Assembly (NCBI RefSeq): GCF_001597725.1
Contig: NZ_LUTR01000002.1
Location: 248,001 to 312,000 of the forward strand
Reading direction: 5' to 3'
Length of the DNA: 64,000 bases
Source: Neptuniibacter marinus
GTDB taxonomy: Bacteria > Pseudomonadota > Gammaproteobacteria > Pseudomonadales > Balneatricaceae
The position numbers and the translations under genes were made by a program. Position 1 is the stretch's first letter. The number at the start of each line of letters is the position of its first letter. The notes below the pieces were generated by a model, which was not told the origin of the DNA, made no database searches, and worked only from the letters and a program-made list of their open reading frames with translations. Below are positions 1 through 8,718 of the stretch, in pieces.

Positions 1-1092
1 CTTGCCGTTTCGAACAAATGATGGTCTTAACACACGAACAGGTACCCGTTTTCCACGAATTTCCACATCCGCCTGTTCTCCTGTTGCGGCTGGCACTCGC
101 GCCATAGCAACAGAAAAACCTAAGGTCGGAGAGAAAGAACCACTTGTAATCTCACCTTCCCCTACACCATCAACAATAACTTTTTGATGGGCTCTCAATA
201 CACCTCTAGACTCCATAACTAAGCCAACAAGCTTATCAGTTACGCCGCTCTCTTTTTGTGCTTCGAGGGCTTCTCGACCGATAAATTTGCGATTTTCAGG
301 TTCCCACGCGATCGTCCAACCCATATTAGCCGCTAATGGAGAAATCGTCTCATCCATATCTGAGCCATATAGATTCATGCCAGCTTCTAGACGCAGTGTA
401 TCACGTGCACCTAAACCACAAGGCTTTACACCATTATCCGACAACGCCTGCCAAAATTTGGCTGCTTCATCTTCTGGCAACATGATTTCCAATCCATCTT
501 CGCCCGTGTATCCGGTTCTTGCGATAAACCAGCCTTCAGATTCGAGTCCCTGAAACACACTCAATTGGTCAATCAATTTAGCGCGCGATTCTCCTACGGT
601 CTGTTTACTAAGCTCTATCGCTTTAGGGCCTTGAATGGCAATCATAGCAAGATCTGGTTGCTCAGTTAACGCAACATCATCGAATCCCACTGTATGATCA
701 GCCATCCAACGCAGATCTTTCTCTCGAGTTGCACAGTTAACAACAATGCGGAACCATTCTCCTGAAACACCCGGCTCAGTCATAAGGTAAACAATAAGGT
801 CATCAATAACACCACCATTATCATTTAACATACCGCTATATAGCGCTTTGCCTTTTTCCTGTAGTTTCACAACATCGTTAGCAAGTAGGTAACGCAAATA
901 TTCTTTAGCATCAGTTCCGGTAACGTCTACAACCGTCATATGGGAAACGTCAAACATACCTGATGCTGTTCTCACCTGATGGTGTTCATCAACCTGAGAA
1001 CCATAATGGATGGGCATATCCCAACCACCAAAATCAACAATTTTAGCACCCATCTCTTGATGCTTCGCATATAGCGCTGTTTTACTACCCAT
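1..1092 (-). CDS. gcvT: Aminomethyltransferase (glycine cleavage T protein), 3' end cut by window
   Basis: This is the T protein of the glycine cleavage system. It takes the aminomethyl group from the H-protein lipoyl arm and makes 5,10-methylene-tetrahydrofolate and ammonia in the cytoplasm. Translation of the minus strand gives 364 codons from ATG at 1092, beginning [20 protein letters not shown] and containing [17 protein letters not shown] and RTGYTGEDG, all typical of GcvT. It runs off the left edge after FVRNGK, so only about three to five C-terminal residues should be missing. AAGAG lies about 10 bases before the start. It follows ubiI on the same strand, the order seen in E. coli. No glycine riboswitch core was found in the 250-base leader. 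Confidence 0.95.
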   Translation of the reverse strand, partial: MGSKTALYAKHQEMGAKIVDFGGWDMPIHYGSQVDEHHQVRTASGMFDVSHMTVVDVTGTDAKEYLRYLLANDVVKLQEKGKALYSGMLNDNGGVIDDLIVYLMTEPGVSGEWFRIVVNCATREKDLRWMADHTVGFDDVALTEQPDLAMIAIQGPKAIELSKQTVGESRAKLIDQLSVFQGLESEGWFIARTGYTGEDGLEIMLPEDEAAKFWQALSDNGVKPCGLGARDTLRLEAGMNLYGSDMDETISPLAANMGWTIAWEPENRKFIGREALEAQKESGVTDKLVGLVMESRGVLRAHQKVIVDGVGEGEITSGSFSPTLGFSVAMARVPAATGEQADVEIRGKRVPVRVLRPSFVRNGK

Positions 1093-1284
1093 TCTATATA
1101 ACTCTTATTAAGGGTCTGTATTAAGGGCTTGGTACATCAATCGAATCGCCTAATAACCTAAGGATGACCAATACCGCTCTTGATATTTATTGCATTCTAA
1201 GCATAGATAGATATCAACAGAGCTTAAAAAGCAAAAAAGGGATGACAATTTATAGGGATTTACGCTTTAGTTCAATCTTTGGGC

Positions 1285-1313
1285 GAAAAACATCTCTGCA
1301 ACTATAGTAGAGA
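1285..1313 (-). terminator. Weak hairpin plus T-run after ubiI
   Basis: On the minus strand downstream of ubiI, TCTCT (1309-1313) pairs with AGAGA (1293-1297) across an 11-base loop, and TGTTTTTCG follows. The stem is short, so this may be a leaky terminator between ubiI and gcvT or chance. I see nothing else assignable between 1093 and 1344. Confidence 0.3.
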
Positions 1314-1344
1314 CCTCCTCACAACCATCTCACAGTCTATACAT

Positions 1345-2613
1345 TTACTCTTTAATTGGCCGTTTTGCCAGTGTAGGTAAATTCCCAGATAAGCCCATAG
1401 CATCCTGAACAATATGGTTTTTTATAGGAGCCAACTGATCTAGAAGATTCATCCCCATATTTCGTGCCAATCGCAATAAAGGCTGCTTGTTATCAAACAA
1501 ACGTTTAAAGCCCTCCATTGCAGCTGACATTTGAAGATTTTCTGTACGTCTCGCACGCTGAAAACGCTTTAGAACGTTTTCACTTCCAATACTCTCGTCT
1601 CGATTTTTCGCCTCAAGCAACGTATCCACCAGCTGAGCAGCATCCATTAAACCTAAATTCACGCCCTGCCCAGCTAACGGATGTATAGTATGTGCAGCGT
1701 CACCAATAGCCGCAAAATTTTGTTCCACATAGCGCTTAGCATGGCGCTGCTTTAACGGAAAAGAAAAACGTTTATCCACAGATAGAATCTGACCTAAACG
1801 CTGCTCAAAGGCCAGTTCAAGCTCAACACAAAAATCTTTATCATCTAATGCCATCAGCGTTTTTGCATGAAGAGGCGATGTTGACCAAACAATAGAGCAG
1901 TAATTTTCACGATCATCACTACTTAAAGGCAAGAAGGCTAAAGGCCCATCCTCAGTAAAACGTTGCCAAGCCGTTTCGCCATGCTGCTTTTCTGTTTTGA
2001 CTGTAGTCACAATTGCATCATGGCCATAATCCCACTCCCACATAGGAATTCCAGCCATTTGACGTGTTTTGGATAGCGCTCCATCAGCAGCAACCACCAG
2101 CGAAGCCTTAATAACGCGCCCATCATCCAAACTAATACTTCGACAACCATCTTCACTATTGGAAAGTTCAACAACACTGACACCCAGTTCAAGCTCTATA
2201 TTATTAGCTTGCTTTATAACCTTATGGAGCGCAGCAAGTGTTACACGGTTCTCGACAATGTGTCCAAGTACAGGCTCATGCAGGTCTTGAGCGGAAAAAT
2301 GTATATGCCCAGTACCTTCTCCATCCCATACATCCATAAATTCATAGGGGCTGATACGACAATCTTGCATATATTGCCAGGCACCTACAGCGGTCAAAAT
2401 CTGCTGAGATGCGCAAGTCAAGGCACTCACTCTTGGGTCGAAACCTTGTGTCTGCGCATGCAGTACTGCATCGATATCTAACAAGCTATCTATGCGTTGC
2501 TCAAGGATGAGAATATTCAGATCATTCGATGCAAGCCCCGCCGCCAAGGTCAAACCGACCATGCCCGCTCCAACAATCACTACATCCACTTGAATCTGTT
2601 CTGACATCGACAT
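1345..2613 (-). CDS. ubiI: FAD-dependent 2-octaprenylphenol hydroxylase (UbiH/UbiF/VisC family)
   Basis: This is a 422-residue flavoprotein monooxygenase, likely the ubiquinone C5-hydroxylase UbiI (VisC). An N-terminal FAD-binding Rossmann motif GAGMVGLTLA is at about residues 16-25, and the second FAD motif GDAAHTIHPLAGQGVNLG is at about 300. The paralogue ubiH lies 4 bases upstream, and the pair follows pepP as in E. coli, which is the main reason for choosing UbiI over UbiF. The first of two nearby ATGs is used because AGGA is correctly spaced before it. The gene ends in a ubiquinone-type C-terminal helix region. Confidence 0.9.
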   Translation of the reverse strand: MSMSEQIQVDVVIVGAGMVGLTLAAGLASNDLNILILEQRIDSLLDIDAVLHAQTQGFDPRVSALTCASQQILTAVGAWQYMQDCRISPYEFMDVWDGEGTGHIHFSAQDLHEPVLGHIVENRVTLAALHKVIKQANNIELELGVSVVELSNSEDGCRSISLDDGRVIKASLVVAADGALSKTRQMAGIPMWEWDYGHDAIVTTVKTEKQHGETAWQRFTEDGPLAFLPLSSDDRENYCSIVWSTSPLHAKTLMALDDKDFCVELELAFEQRLGQILSVDKRFSFPLKQRHAKRYVEQNFAAIGDAAHTIHPLAGQGVNLGLMDAAQLVDTLLEAKNRDESIGSENVLKRFQRARRTENLQMSAAMEGFKRLFDNKQPLLRLARNMGMNLLDQLAPIKNHIVQDAMGLSGNLPTLAKRPIKE

Positions 2614-2617
2614 ATTC

Positions 2618-3865
2618 CTATTTCAGCTTTGGAGCCGGTCTATCAAGCCCCATCGCACTGCGGGCAAATAAGGTTTTTGCTGCGGGGCATATATCTAACA
2701 GCTGGAGCGCTACACTCCTACCGGTCGCTAACAACGGGTTATGATTAGAGAACAGCTTCATCGTTTGGTCACTAAAAACTACCGTACGTGTCTGATCTAA
2801 TCGTTGTTGCTCATAAAACGTTTGCAAAAGCGCTAAATCACCCAAGTTCTGTTTGCCTTTTCGAGCTTGAATTAATTTATCCGCCAAAGCAGCAACACCC
2901 CGTAATGCGAGATTATAACCTTGCCCTGCTATAGGATGCAGTGCATGGGCAGCATTACCTAATACTACGAGGCCTCGCCTTACCTGTTCATCCGCTAAGG
3001 TCAACTTCAAAGGATAGGAAGATCGCTGACCGACTTTAATAAAATTACCAGCTCGGTAACCAAATCGCTCATGTAACCGCTCAATGAAGCTCTGGTCATC
3101 TAACCCAAGCAACTCTTCAAGCATATCATCCGGTACAGTCCACACTAATGCGCTGCGGTTATCCCCGTCATCATTATTCAAGGGCAACAATGCCATCGGC
3201 CCACTATCAGTGAAACGCTCATAAGCAACACCTCCGTGGGGCTGATCGGCGCTAATATTGGTGACGATCGCATGCTGATCATAAGCCTTTTGAGTATAAC
3301 TAACCCCCATAGACTCGCGTAAGGAAGAACGCCCACCATCGGCCATTACAACCAATTCACAACTCAGCTCTATACTCTGCTCTTGATAAAGTACAGTGAC
3401 CCCCATTATTTCTGCGCCACTGCGAACATTAGTCACTTCAGCGGGGCAAATGAAATCAATGTTAGGCTGATCCGCTTGCTGCAAATGCTCAAGCAGCACA
3501 TGGCCTAGCCACTGGTTTTCAACAACATAACCTAATGCAGGCACACCCTCTTGCTGGGCATTCAAGCGAGTAATACCCAAATGGCCTTTATCTGAAACAT
3601 GGATATCACTTATCGGCGACACATGCTTTTTTAAGCGATCCCAGACACCCATTGCCTCATAAATTGAACGGCTGCCATAAGCCAAAGCTGTAGACCTTGC
3701 ATCATAACTAGGCTGATAAGTGAGAGAACCTTTTGCAGGCAAAGGTGTACTCTCAACAACAGCTATATTGAGATCCAGTTCCTCTGAAACAGACAGTAGA
3801 GAGCAAGCTAAGCTAGCACCCACCATCCCGCCGCCAATTATCACTATGTCGTAATGCTGCTTCAT
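2618..3865 (-). CDS. ubiH: 2-octaprenyl-6-methoxyphenol hydroxylase
   Basis: This 415-residue FAD monooxygenase of ubiquinone synthesis probably hydroxylates ring carbon 1. The FAD motif GGGMVGASLA is near residue 11, the middle motif is VMADGGRSSLRE, and GNAAHALHPIAGQGYNLALRG near residue 300 matches UbiH more closely than UbiI. Its ATG overlaps the pepP stop as ATGA (3862-3865), so translation is probably coupled. It belongs to the ygfB-pepP-ubiH-ubiI operon. The assignment between paralogues rests on gene order and that motif. Confidence 0.92.
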   Translation of the reverse strand: MKQHYDIVIIGGGMVGASLACSLLSVSEELDLNIAVVESTPLPAKGSLTYQPSYDARSTALAYGSRSIYEAMGVWDRLKKHVSPISDIHVSDKGHLGITRLNAQQEGVPALGYVVENQWLGHVLLEHLQQADQPNIDFICPAEVTNVRSGAEIMGVTVLYQEQSIELSCELVVMADGGRSSLRESMGVSYTQKAYDQHAIVTNISADQPHGGVAYERFTDSGPMALLPLNNDDGDNRSALVWTVPDDMLEELLGLDDQSFIERLHERFGYRAGNFIKVGQRSSYPLKLTLADEQVRRGLVVLGNAAHALHPIAGQGYNLALRGVAALADKLIQARKGKQNLGDLALLQTFYEQQRLDQTRTVVFSDQTMKLFSNHNPLLATGRSVALQLLDICPAAKTLFARSAMGLDRPAPKLK

Positions 3866-5178
3866 GCAGAGGCCATCAACGCTTCAATTTCATCAATTTC
3901 TTTAGGTACTGACGCCGTTAAAATTTCGCAACCTTGTTCGGTAATCAGCACATCATCCTCAATACGTATCCCAATACCGCGCCAACGGGGTTCAACCTTC
4001 TCATTATCAGCCGCCACATAGATACCTGGCTCAACGGTCATCACCATACCCGGCTGCAGAAGTCGCCACTGGTCATCGACTTTGTAATCCCCTACATCAT
4101 GGACATCCATACCTAACCAATGCCCTACACGATGCATGTAAAAATCTCGGTAGCCGCCCCCGTCTATCTCATCCTCTAAAGAACCTTTTAATAGCCCGAG
4201 ATCAATCAATCCCTGCGTTAAAATCTGAACCGATTTCTCATGTACCTCATCCCAAAGAGTGCCCGGCTTCGCAAGATCTATACACGCTTTTTGTGTATCT
4301 AAAACCAACTGATAAAGCGCCTTTTGCTCTGCGTTAAAACAGCCATTTACAGGAAAAGTACGCGTAATATCACCGGCATAACAATCTAGTTCGCAGCCTG
4401 CATCAATAAGAACAAGGTCGCCATCATTAAGAACTTGATCATTCTCTATGTAATGCAGCACACACGCATTGATACCGCCACCCACAATAGTTGAGTAAGC
4501 AGGCTGACGACAACCTTGCATAGCGAAGCTATGTAAAATTTCAGCCTCTAGCTGATACTCCATCATCCCAGGTTTACAGATCTGCATCGCCTTAATATGC
4601 CCTTGAGCCGAGATCTCTCCCGCTTCACGCATTACAGCTTGCTCTGCATCAGTTTTTATCAACCGCATCTCATTTAACAGCTGGTCAATCATCACTAATT
4701 CAGACGGCGCTACAGCGCCTTTACGTACATTTCGACGAATAAGGTTTAACCAGTGTCTAACCTGCTGATCTAAATCCTCATCTCGACCAATGGAGTAATA
4801 GATACGTGAGATGCCATCAAGAAGCGCAGGCAACAGCATGTCGATCTCGTCAATGGTATGTGCTTCAGCAATATTATAATCCGCCACAACCCCTTCAGGG
4901 CCAGCACGATAACCATTCCAAATTTCCATCAACTTGTCGCGCCCACGACAAAACATGACCGATTCACCAGCGGCACGCCCTGGAATTAACAGCAAAACGG
5001 CATCAGGCTCATTAAAACCGGTTAGGTAATAAAAATGGCTATCCTGCCGAAAAGGATATTCAACATCACTATTTCGCTGCTTCATCTGCGCTGCAGGAAT
5101 AATGGCGATGCTACCTGGTAGCATCTTATCCATCAGCTGCTCTCGTCGCTTAGCAAACTGTTCCAAACTAATTTTCAT
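3862..5178 (-). CDS. pepP: Xaa-Pro aminopeptidase (aminopeptidase P)
   Basis: This 438-residue cytoplasmic metallopeptidase releases N-terminal residues that precede proline. The N-terminal domain (residues 1-170) precedes a pita-bread catalytic domain. Dinuclear metal ligands are visible as D in IDAGCELDCYAGDITRTF, H in HRVGHWLGMDVHD, E in TVEPGIY and E in GIRIEDDVL. The length is close to the E. coli enzyme (441). The gene starts directly after the ygfB stop codon (TAA then ATG) and overlaps ubiH by four bases, so all lie in one transcription unit. No residue looks abnormal. Confidence 0.95.
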   Translation of the reverse strand: MKISLEQFAKRREQLMDKMLPGSIAIIPAAQMKQRNSDVEYPFRQDSHFYYLTGFNEPDAVLLLIPGRAAGESVMFCRGRDKLMEIWNGYRAGPEGVVADYNIAEAHTIDEIDMLLPALLDGISRIYYSIGRDEDLDQQVRHWLNLIRRNVRKGAVAPSELVMIDQLLNEMRLIKTDAEQAVMREAGEISAQGHIKAMQICKPGMMEYQLEAEILHSFAMQGCRQPAYSTIVGGGINACVLHYIENDQVLNDGDLVLIDAGCELDCYAGDITRTFPVNGCFNAEQKALYQLVLDTQKACIDLAKPGTLWDEVHEKSVQILTQGLIDLGLLKGSLEDEIDGGGYRDFYMHRVGHWLGMDVHDVGDYKVDDQWRLLQPGMVMTVEPGIYVAADNEKVEPRWRGIGIRIEDDVLITEQGCEILTASVPKEIDEIEALMASA

Positions 5179-5790
5179 TTAATGCAACCTGTTATTTTCC
5201 GGCTGAACTTGCGCGAACGCTTTTTCTTTATTTTCAACCGCTTGATTACATTCAGTGAAAAGCATAAGCACAGCCATTCGGACGTACTCCTGCACTTCCA
5301 TCAGATCAGACTCATTCTCGTCCAACTCTTCAACATCAATCGAGACTTGAGCAATCTGCCCTAAATCATTCAACGTTTCTTTAGCCTCAGTGGATAATGA
5401 AGCATCTGTGTGCTTACCGTACAAACCAAATCCACCTAGAAAACTCTGACACCAACGACCTAAAGCATCAGCACGTTGGGATATTTCATTTTCATCGTCT
5501 GGAAGTAACATTTCAAAATCTAAATCCAAACTTGCTAAGGCATCTGCCGTAGCTTCATATAAATTCACTATCATTAGTTTACTGCTTTCTTGAGATAACG
5601 ACTCAATATCCAGTAACTCACATGCTGTCTGCAACAATGCTTCAGGCTTTAATCTAGCACCTGCTGCCAAATGCCCCGATATTAAACCATGCAACTCCGA
5701 AGGCGATACGACCCGCACCCCTTCCTCAACAAACATATTAGCAACCAGCTCAAAATCCGGCAGATCTACAGGAATATTTTCTAAAGGCAT
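5179..5790 (-). CDS. ygfB: UPF0149 family protein (YgfB-like)
   Basis: This 203-residue acidic, helical protein belongs to the UPF0149/YgfB family, recognised from the SELHGLISGHLAAGARL segment near residue 35, the WCQSFLGGFGLYG segment near residue 115 and the first place in the pepP-ubiH-ubiI operon. The molecular role is not visible from sequence; in Pseudomonas aeruginosa YgfB has been described as a regulator affecting AmpC expression. It is divergent from the zapA operon. ATG at 5790 is the natural start. Confidence 0.85.
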   Translation of the reverse strand: MPLENIPVDLPDFELVANMFVEEGVRVVSPSELHGLISGHLAAGARLKPEALLQTACELLDIESLSQESSKLMIVNLYEATADALASLDLDFEMLLPDDENEISQRADALGRWCQSFLGGFGLYGKHTDASLSTEAKETLNDLGQIAQVSIDVEELDENESDLMEVQEYVRMAVLMLFTECNQAVENKEKAFAQVQPENNRLH

Positions 5791-5856
5791 GAATAAAGTC
5801 CATCAATTTTAATATGACGCTAATCCTAGCATTTAAGCGAATCCTGTGCAGCGTCA

Positions 5857-5885
5857 TTGACCCATTGGCAAGGGCTGATTATAGT
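5857..5885 (+). promoter_or_regulatory. Sigma-70 promoter for the TIGR02449-zapA operon
   Basis: TTGACC at 5857-5862, a 17-base spacer and TATAGT at 5880-5885 match 5 of 6 consensus bases in each box. Transcription would start near 5892, leaving an 87-base leader before the first gene. Confidence 0.65.
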
Positions 5886-5900
5886 CCTGCAGAGAAGAAT

Positions 5901-5952
5901 AAACCTGCGCTTCTTAATAAGTTAGTATTTAACAACTCAAAAGCAGGTTTTA
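5901..5952 (+). promoter_or_regulatory. Leader stem in the zapA operon mRNA
   Basis: AAACCTGC (5901-5908) can pair with GCAGGTTT (5943-5950) around a 34-base loop, in the untranslated leader downstream of the promoter. AGAAG (5893-5897) with CTTCT (5911-5915) would form a competing small stem. The sequence shows only pairing potential; a regulatory role is inference. Confidence 0.3.
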
Positions 5953-5978
5953 AAAAAGGTTAGGAGTCTCGATTCTGC

Positions 5979-6188
5979 ATGGCCGAGCATTATTTTGACG
6001 CGCTAGAACAAAAAATTGACCAGATTCTTAAGCGCTATACAGCACTAGAGGAAGAAAACTCTCAACTTCGTGAACGCGAAAAAGCGCTTAAAGAGGAGCG
6101 CGCGCAACTTATTCAAATCAACGAACAAACACAGAGCAAGATAAAAGCCATGATTGTTCGACTTAAAGCGCTGGAGCAAAACAGATGA
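5979..6188 (+). CDS. Short coiled-coil protein, TIGR02449 family
   Basis: This is a 69-residue, highly charged protein, nearly all predicted coiled coil, with heptad-like spacing of L and I from residue 9 (DALEQKIDQILKRY) to the end. It resembles the TIGR02449 family found beside zapA in Pseudomonas and relatives. Its stop overlaps the zapA start as ATGA, so the two are translationally coupled. The context suggests a role at the division ring, similar in general form to ZapB; this is inference. TAGGAG lies 13 bases before the ATG, a rather long spacing. Confidence 0.8.
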   Translation: MAEHYFDALEQKIDQILKRYTALEEENSQLREREKALKEERAQLIQINEQTQSKIKAMIVRLKALEQNR

Positions 6189-6508
6189 GTCATGCAGATT
6201 CTCAAACCGTATCCATAAGCTTATTAGACAAAGAGTTTAGCTTTAACTGTCCACCCGATGCAGAGGCTGAGCTTTTAGCCTCCGCCGACCTGCTCAATGA
6301 AAAGATGCGAGACATTCGCAAATCAGGAAAAGTACTCGGTTTAGAACGTATCGCCGTTATGGCAGCCTTAAACCTTGCTCACGAACTGCTACAAGCTCGT
6401 CAAGAAACCAATAGTAACGTTGAGCGGCGACTTCGTCATTTAGGAAACAAACTTGATACAGCGCTACAAAAAAGTAGTGCATCCATAAACATAGATGAAA
6501 CTCTTTAA
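6185..6508 (+). CDS. zapA: Cell division protein ZapA
   Basis: This 107-residue protein binds FtsZ and cross-links its filaments at the division site. The N-terminal globular part has VSISLLDKEFSFNCPPDAEAE, followed by the conserved segment LNEKMRDIRKSGKVLGLERI and a C-terminal coiled coil (about residues 60-100). Length and layout match the family. It is followed by 6S RNA and fthC, the widely conserved zapA-ssrS-fthC order. ATG overlaps the preceding stop. Confidence 0.93.
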   Translation: MSHADSQTVSISLLDKEFSFNCPPDAEAELLASADLLNEKMRDIRKSGKVLGLERIAVMAALNLAHELLQARQETNSNVERRLRHLGNKLDTALQKSSASINIDETL

Positions 6509-6607
6509 AAAGCACAACCACGCTTGAATTTTTTTCATATTTCGCAAATTTTCTTAAAATACATACCGTTACAAAGCATGTAGCACAAATTAATTTTATT
6601 ACAAGAC

Positions 6608-6635
6608 CTGACAGTCAAACTAGAAGGCGTATAAT
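6608..6635 (+). promoter_or_regulatory. Promoter of 6S RNA
   Basis: CTGACA (6608-6613) and TATAAT (6630-6635) are separated by 16 bases and stand 7 bases before the predicted 5' end of the 6S RNA. The -10 box is perfect. Confidence 0.7.
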
Positions 6636-6641
6636 AGACAT

Positions 6642-6820
6642 ATGCCCTGGGGTGTTCGGTTGTTAGTTACGTCCCTCGAGCCGATAACCACACTTTTGGA
6701 GGTTGCTCGTAGTTTCTGGTGTGCATGTCCGATTATCGGAAAGCCTAATGTTGCTCAGCGACCCCCTCCTTGAACCTTCGGGTTCAGGGCCATAACCGAC
6801 GTCGGCACCTTGGGGATCTT
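6642..6820 (+). ncRNA. ssrS: 6S RNA
   Basis: 6S RNA binds the sigma-70 RNA polymerase holoenzyme and down-regulates promoters in stationary phase. CCCTGGGGTG (6645-6654) pairs along its whole length, with wobbles, with CACCTTGGGG (6806-6815), forming the closing stem. Interior landmarks match known 6S RNAs: GTCCCTCGAGCCGATA near the 5' side, GTGCATGTCCGATTATCGGA AAGCC in the centre, and TTGAACCTTCGGGTTCAGGG on the 3' side. The position between zapA and fthC is the conserved locus. Ends are estimated from the stem and promoter and may be off by a few bases. Confidence 0.92.
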
Positions 6821-6832
6821 CTTTATTTAGTG

Positions 6833-7417
6833 ATGAATAACCGCAAACAACTTCGCCAGCATATTCGCACCTTAAGGCGATCACTCACCCCCCGCCAACA
6901 GCAACAAGCCTCACAGCTATTGCTAACAAATATTCGCCATAGAACTGATTTCCGTCGCGCCAAAAATATTGCCATGTATTTACCTAATGATGGCGAAATC
7001 AATCCTGAGTCTCTCATTCGCTTATGCTGGAAATTAGGTAAACGCGTATATCTGCCTGTATTACATCCGGTCTTACATAACAGATTATGGTTTGTGCCTT
7101 ACACGGCAAAGACAGACATGATCAAAAACATTTATGGCATAAAAGAACCAAAACTTATCCCTCACCATAGACGGGCTGCCTGGGCGTTAGATTTAGTTCT
7201 ACTACCACTGGTAGCGTTCGATGAAAAAGGTAATCGGATGGGGATGGGCGGCGGCTATTATGACCGTACTTTTAGCTTTAAGGCATTAAGAAAAGGACTG
7301 GCAGGTCCCAAACTAATAGGACTGGCTCATGAAATTCAGAAAGTGAAAGAGCTACCCACGGAAAACTGGGATATCCCTTTGTCCTCAATTATCACAGATA
7401 CTAACAGCTACCCATAA
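6833..7417 (+). CDS. fthC: 5-formyltetrahydrofolate cyclo-ligase
   Basis: This cytoplasmic enzyme uses ATP to convert 5-formyl-THF to 5,10-methenyl-THF. The protein is 194 residues. The basic N-terminus MNNRKQLRQHIRTLRRSLTP and the C-terminal signature AFDEKGNRMGMGGGYYDRTF are characteristic. An upstream in-frame ATG exists at 6770, but it lies inside 6S RNA and would add 21 residues foreign to the family, so ATG at 6833 is used. Only about 12 bases separate it from the 6S RNA 3' end, so it is probably made from 6S read-through transcript. No clear ribosome site is seen. Confidence 0.93.
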   Translation: MNNRKQLRQHIRTLRRSLTPRQQQQASQLLLTNIRHRTDFRRAKNIAMYLPNDGEINPESLIRLCWKLGKRVYLPVLHPVLHNRLWFVPYTAKTDMIKNIYGIKEPKLIPHHRRAAWALDLVLLPLVAFDEKGNRMGMGGGYYDRTFSFKALRKGLAGPKLIGLAHEIQKVKELPTENWDIPLSSIITDTNSYP

Positions 7418-7424
7418 TAGGTTA

Positions 7425-7550
7425 TTAGCTATTAAATACTTGCTCAAATAATGACGCGAGCTCGAAATCAGCATGTGATACACCGGTCATAACTGACCCT
7501 AGCACAAACACAACAACTAATATTAATACGAGATCTGGACCTTTTTTCAT
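7425..7550 (-). CDS. Small single-span membrane protein, unknown function
   Basis: This is a 41-codon gene too short for usual length cut-offs. The product starts MKKGPDLVLILVVVFVLGSV, has one hydrophobic helix (about residues 7-24) after a lysine-containing N-terminus, and ends with an acidic amphipathic tail DFELASLFEQVF. AGGCAGAG precedes the ATG at a suitable distance. The hydrophobic-then-amphipathic design and the ribosome site support a real gene. It lies alone, convergent with fthC, between fthC and the AEC transporter. I do not recognise a named family. Nothing else was seen in the 308-base gap 7418-7725. Confidence 0.6.
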   Translation of the reverse strand: MKKGPDLVLILVVVFVLGSVMTGVSHADFELASLFEQVFNS

Positions 7551-7725
7551 TACTCTGCCTATCAATGTTTAGCGTGCATAAAATAAACGCCCGTTTATAT
7601 TATGACTGGCGCGTAGTCTTTCACATTTCAAATATTTTGCAACTATTCGCGAAATATCACTTAAATTAGCGTTTCGGCAAGTTACATCTTAACTTTAATC
7701 CAAAAAGACAGAAAGTTCCAATTAC

Positions 7726-8664
7726 TCACTGATTTATAATGATTTTTTGCAAAAAAGACAAGGAAATCAACATAAATGGTATAGAAATCATCGAAATTAA
7801 CGTCTGCCCAGTAATAATAGCGGCCATCATCGGTGCATCACCGCCTAACTGGCGCGCCAAAATATAAGACGAAGTCGCTGTTGGTAGCGCAGCGTACAAC
7901 CAAATAATTTCCGCACTCTCCAGCTCTAAAGCCACAACAAAACACAACGCGAATGCAATTAAGGGCATGAAGCCTAACTTGATAATAGACGCCCAAGCGA
8001 TCTCTTTACCGCTTTTAACCAGTACTCTAAAACTCAATCCAGCACCAACGGATAACAAACCTAAAGGCAAGGCCATCCGGCTCAACAATTCAGCTACAGG
8101 TTCTAAAATAAGAGGGAAACCTAACCCTGTCTGGTTAAGCAACAATCCTAACAAGCTACTGATGATTAGGGGGTTCTTAATTATAGCAAGAAGAATAGAG
8201 CTGATATTGCCACTCTTATGTGTAAAAGCGGAGAAAACCAACACACAACAAAGGTTCAATAACGGAATCATAATCGCCATCACTACCGCACCTACAGCAA
8301 GACCTAAGCTCCCATAAAGTGTTGCAGAGGCGGCTAAACCTACATAAACATTGAACCGGACAGAGCCTTGATAAAGAGAAGTGAAACCAGCCGCATCAAA
8401 CTGAGTAAAAAGCCTGACTAAAAATGCCAACGCACTCGCGATCAACACCATCAATAATATAGTTAGACCAACAGCACCTAAGTCCACCACCGACATATCC
8501 GTTGTTGATAACCGCGTTACTAACAATGTAGGGAAAAGAATAAAATAGGTCGCTTTTTCGGCCTGTCGCCAAAAGCCCTCCCCTGGAAATTGCGCCTTTT
8601 TGGCAGCATACCCCAATAAAATCAACGCAAATACAGGCCATAAAGCACTTATTATTTCAAGCAT
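7726..8664 (-). CDS. AEC family transporter (auxin efflux carrier superfamily)
   Basis: This 312-residue inner-membrane protein has about ten hydrophobic segments in two halves, starting MLEIISALWPVFALILLGYA. Family features include NLCCVLVFSAFTH in the middle, IIKNPLIISSLLGLLLNQTG near residue 160, and the C-terminal PTATSSYILARQLGGDAPMM, typical of AEC carriers. Members export or import small organic anions such as malate; the substrate here cannot be read. It is divergent from the gcvR-like gene with about 54 bases between. The start ATG lacks a strong ribosome site. Confidence 0.85.
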   Translation of the reverse strand: MLEIISALWPVFALILLGYAAKKAQFPGEGFWRQAEKATYFILFPTLLVTRLSTTDMSVVDLGAVGLTILLMVLIASALAFLVRLFTQFDAAGFTSLYQGSVRFNVYVGLAASATLYGSLGLAVGAVVMAIMIPLLNLCCVLVFSAFTHKSGNISSILLAIIKNPLIISSLLGLLLNQTGLGFPLILEPVAELLSRMALPLGLLSVGAGLSFRVLVKSGKEIAWASIIKLGFMPLIAFALCFVVALELESAEIIWLYAALPTATSSYILARQLGGDAPMMAAIITGQTLISMISIPFMLISLSFLQKIIINQ

Positions 8665-8718
8665 AGTGGTATAGTACTTTTCAAAATAAATAATGGTGTA
8701 ATAGAGTGGAGCAGAATT

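Noticed and set aside
1093-1344. Possible glycine riboswitch ahead of gcvT
   Set aside because: The conserved core segments of the glycine aptamer are not present on the minus strand; only a weak hairpin with T-run was found.
6770-6832. N-terminal extension of fthC from ATG 6770
   Set aside because: The added 21 residues lie in the 6S RNA sequence and do not resemble the family start.
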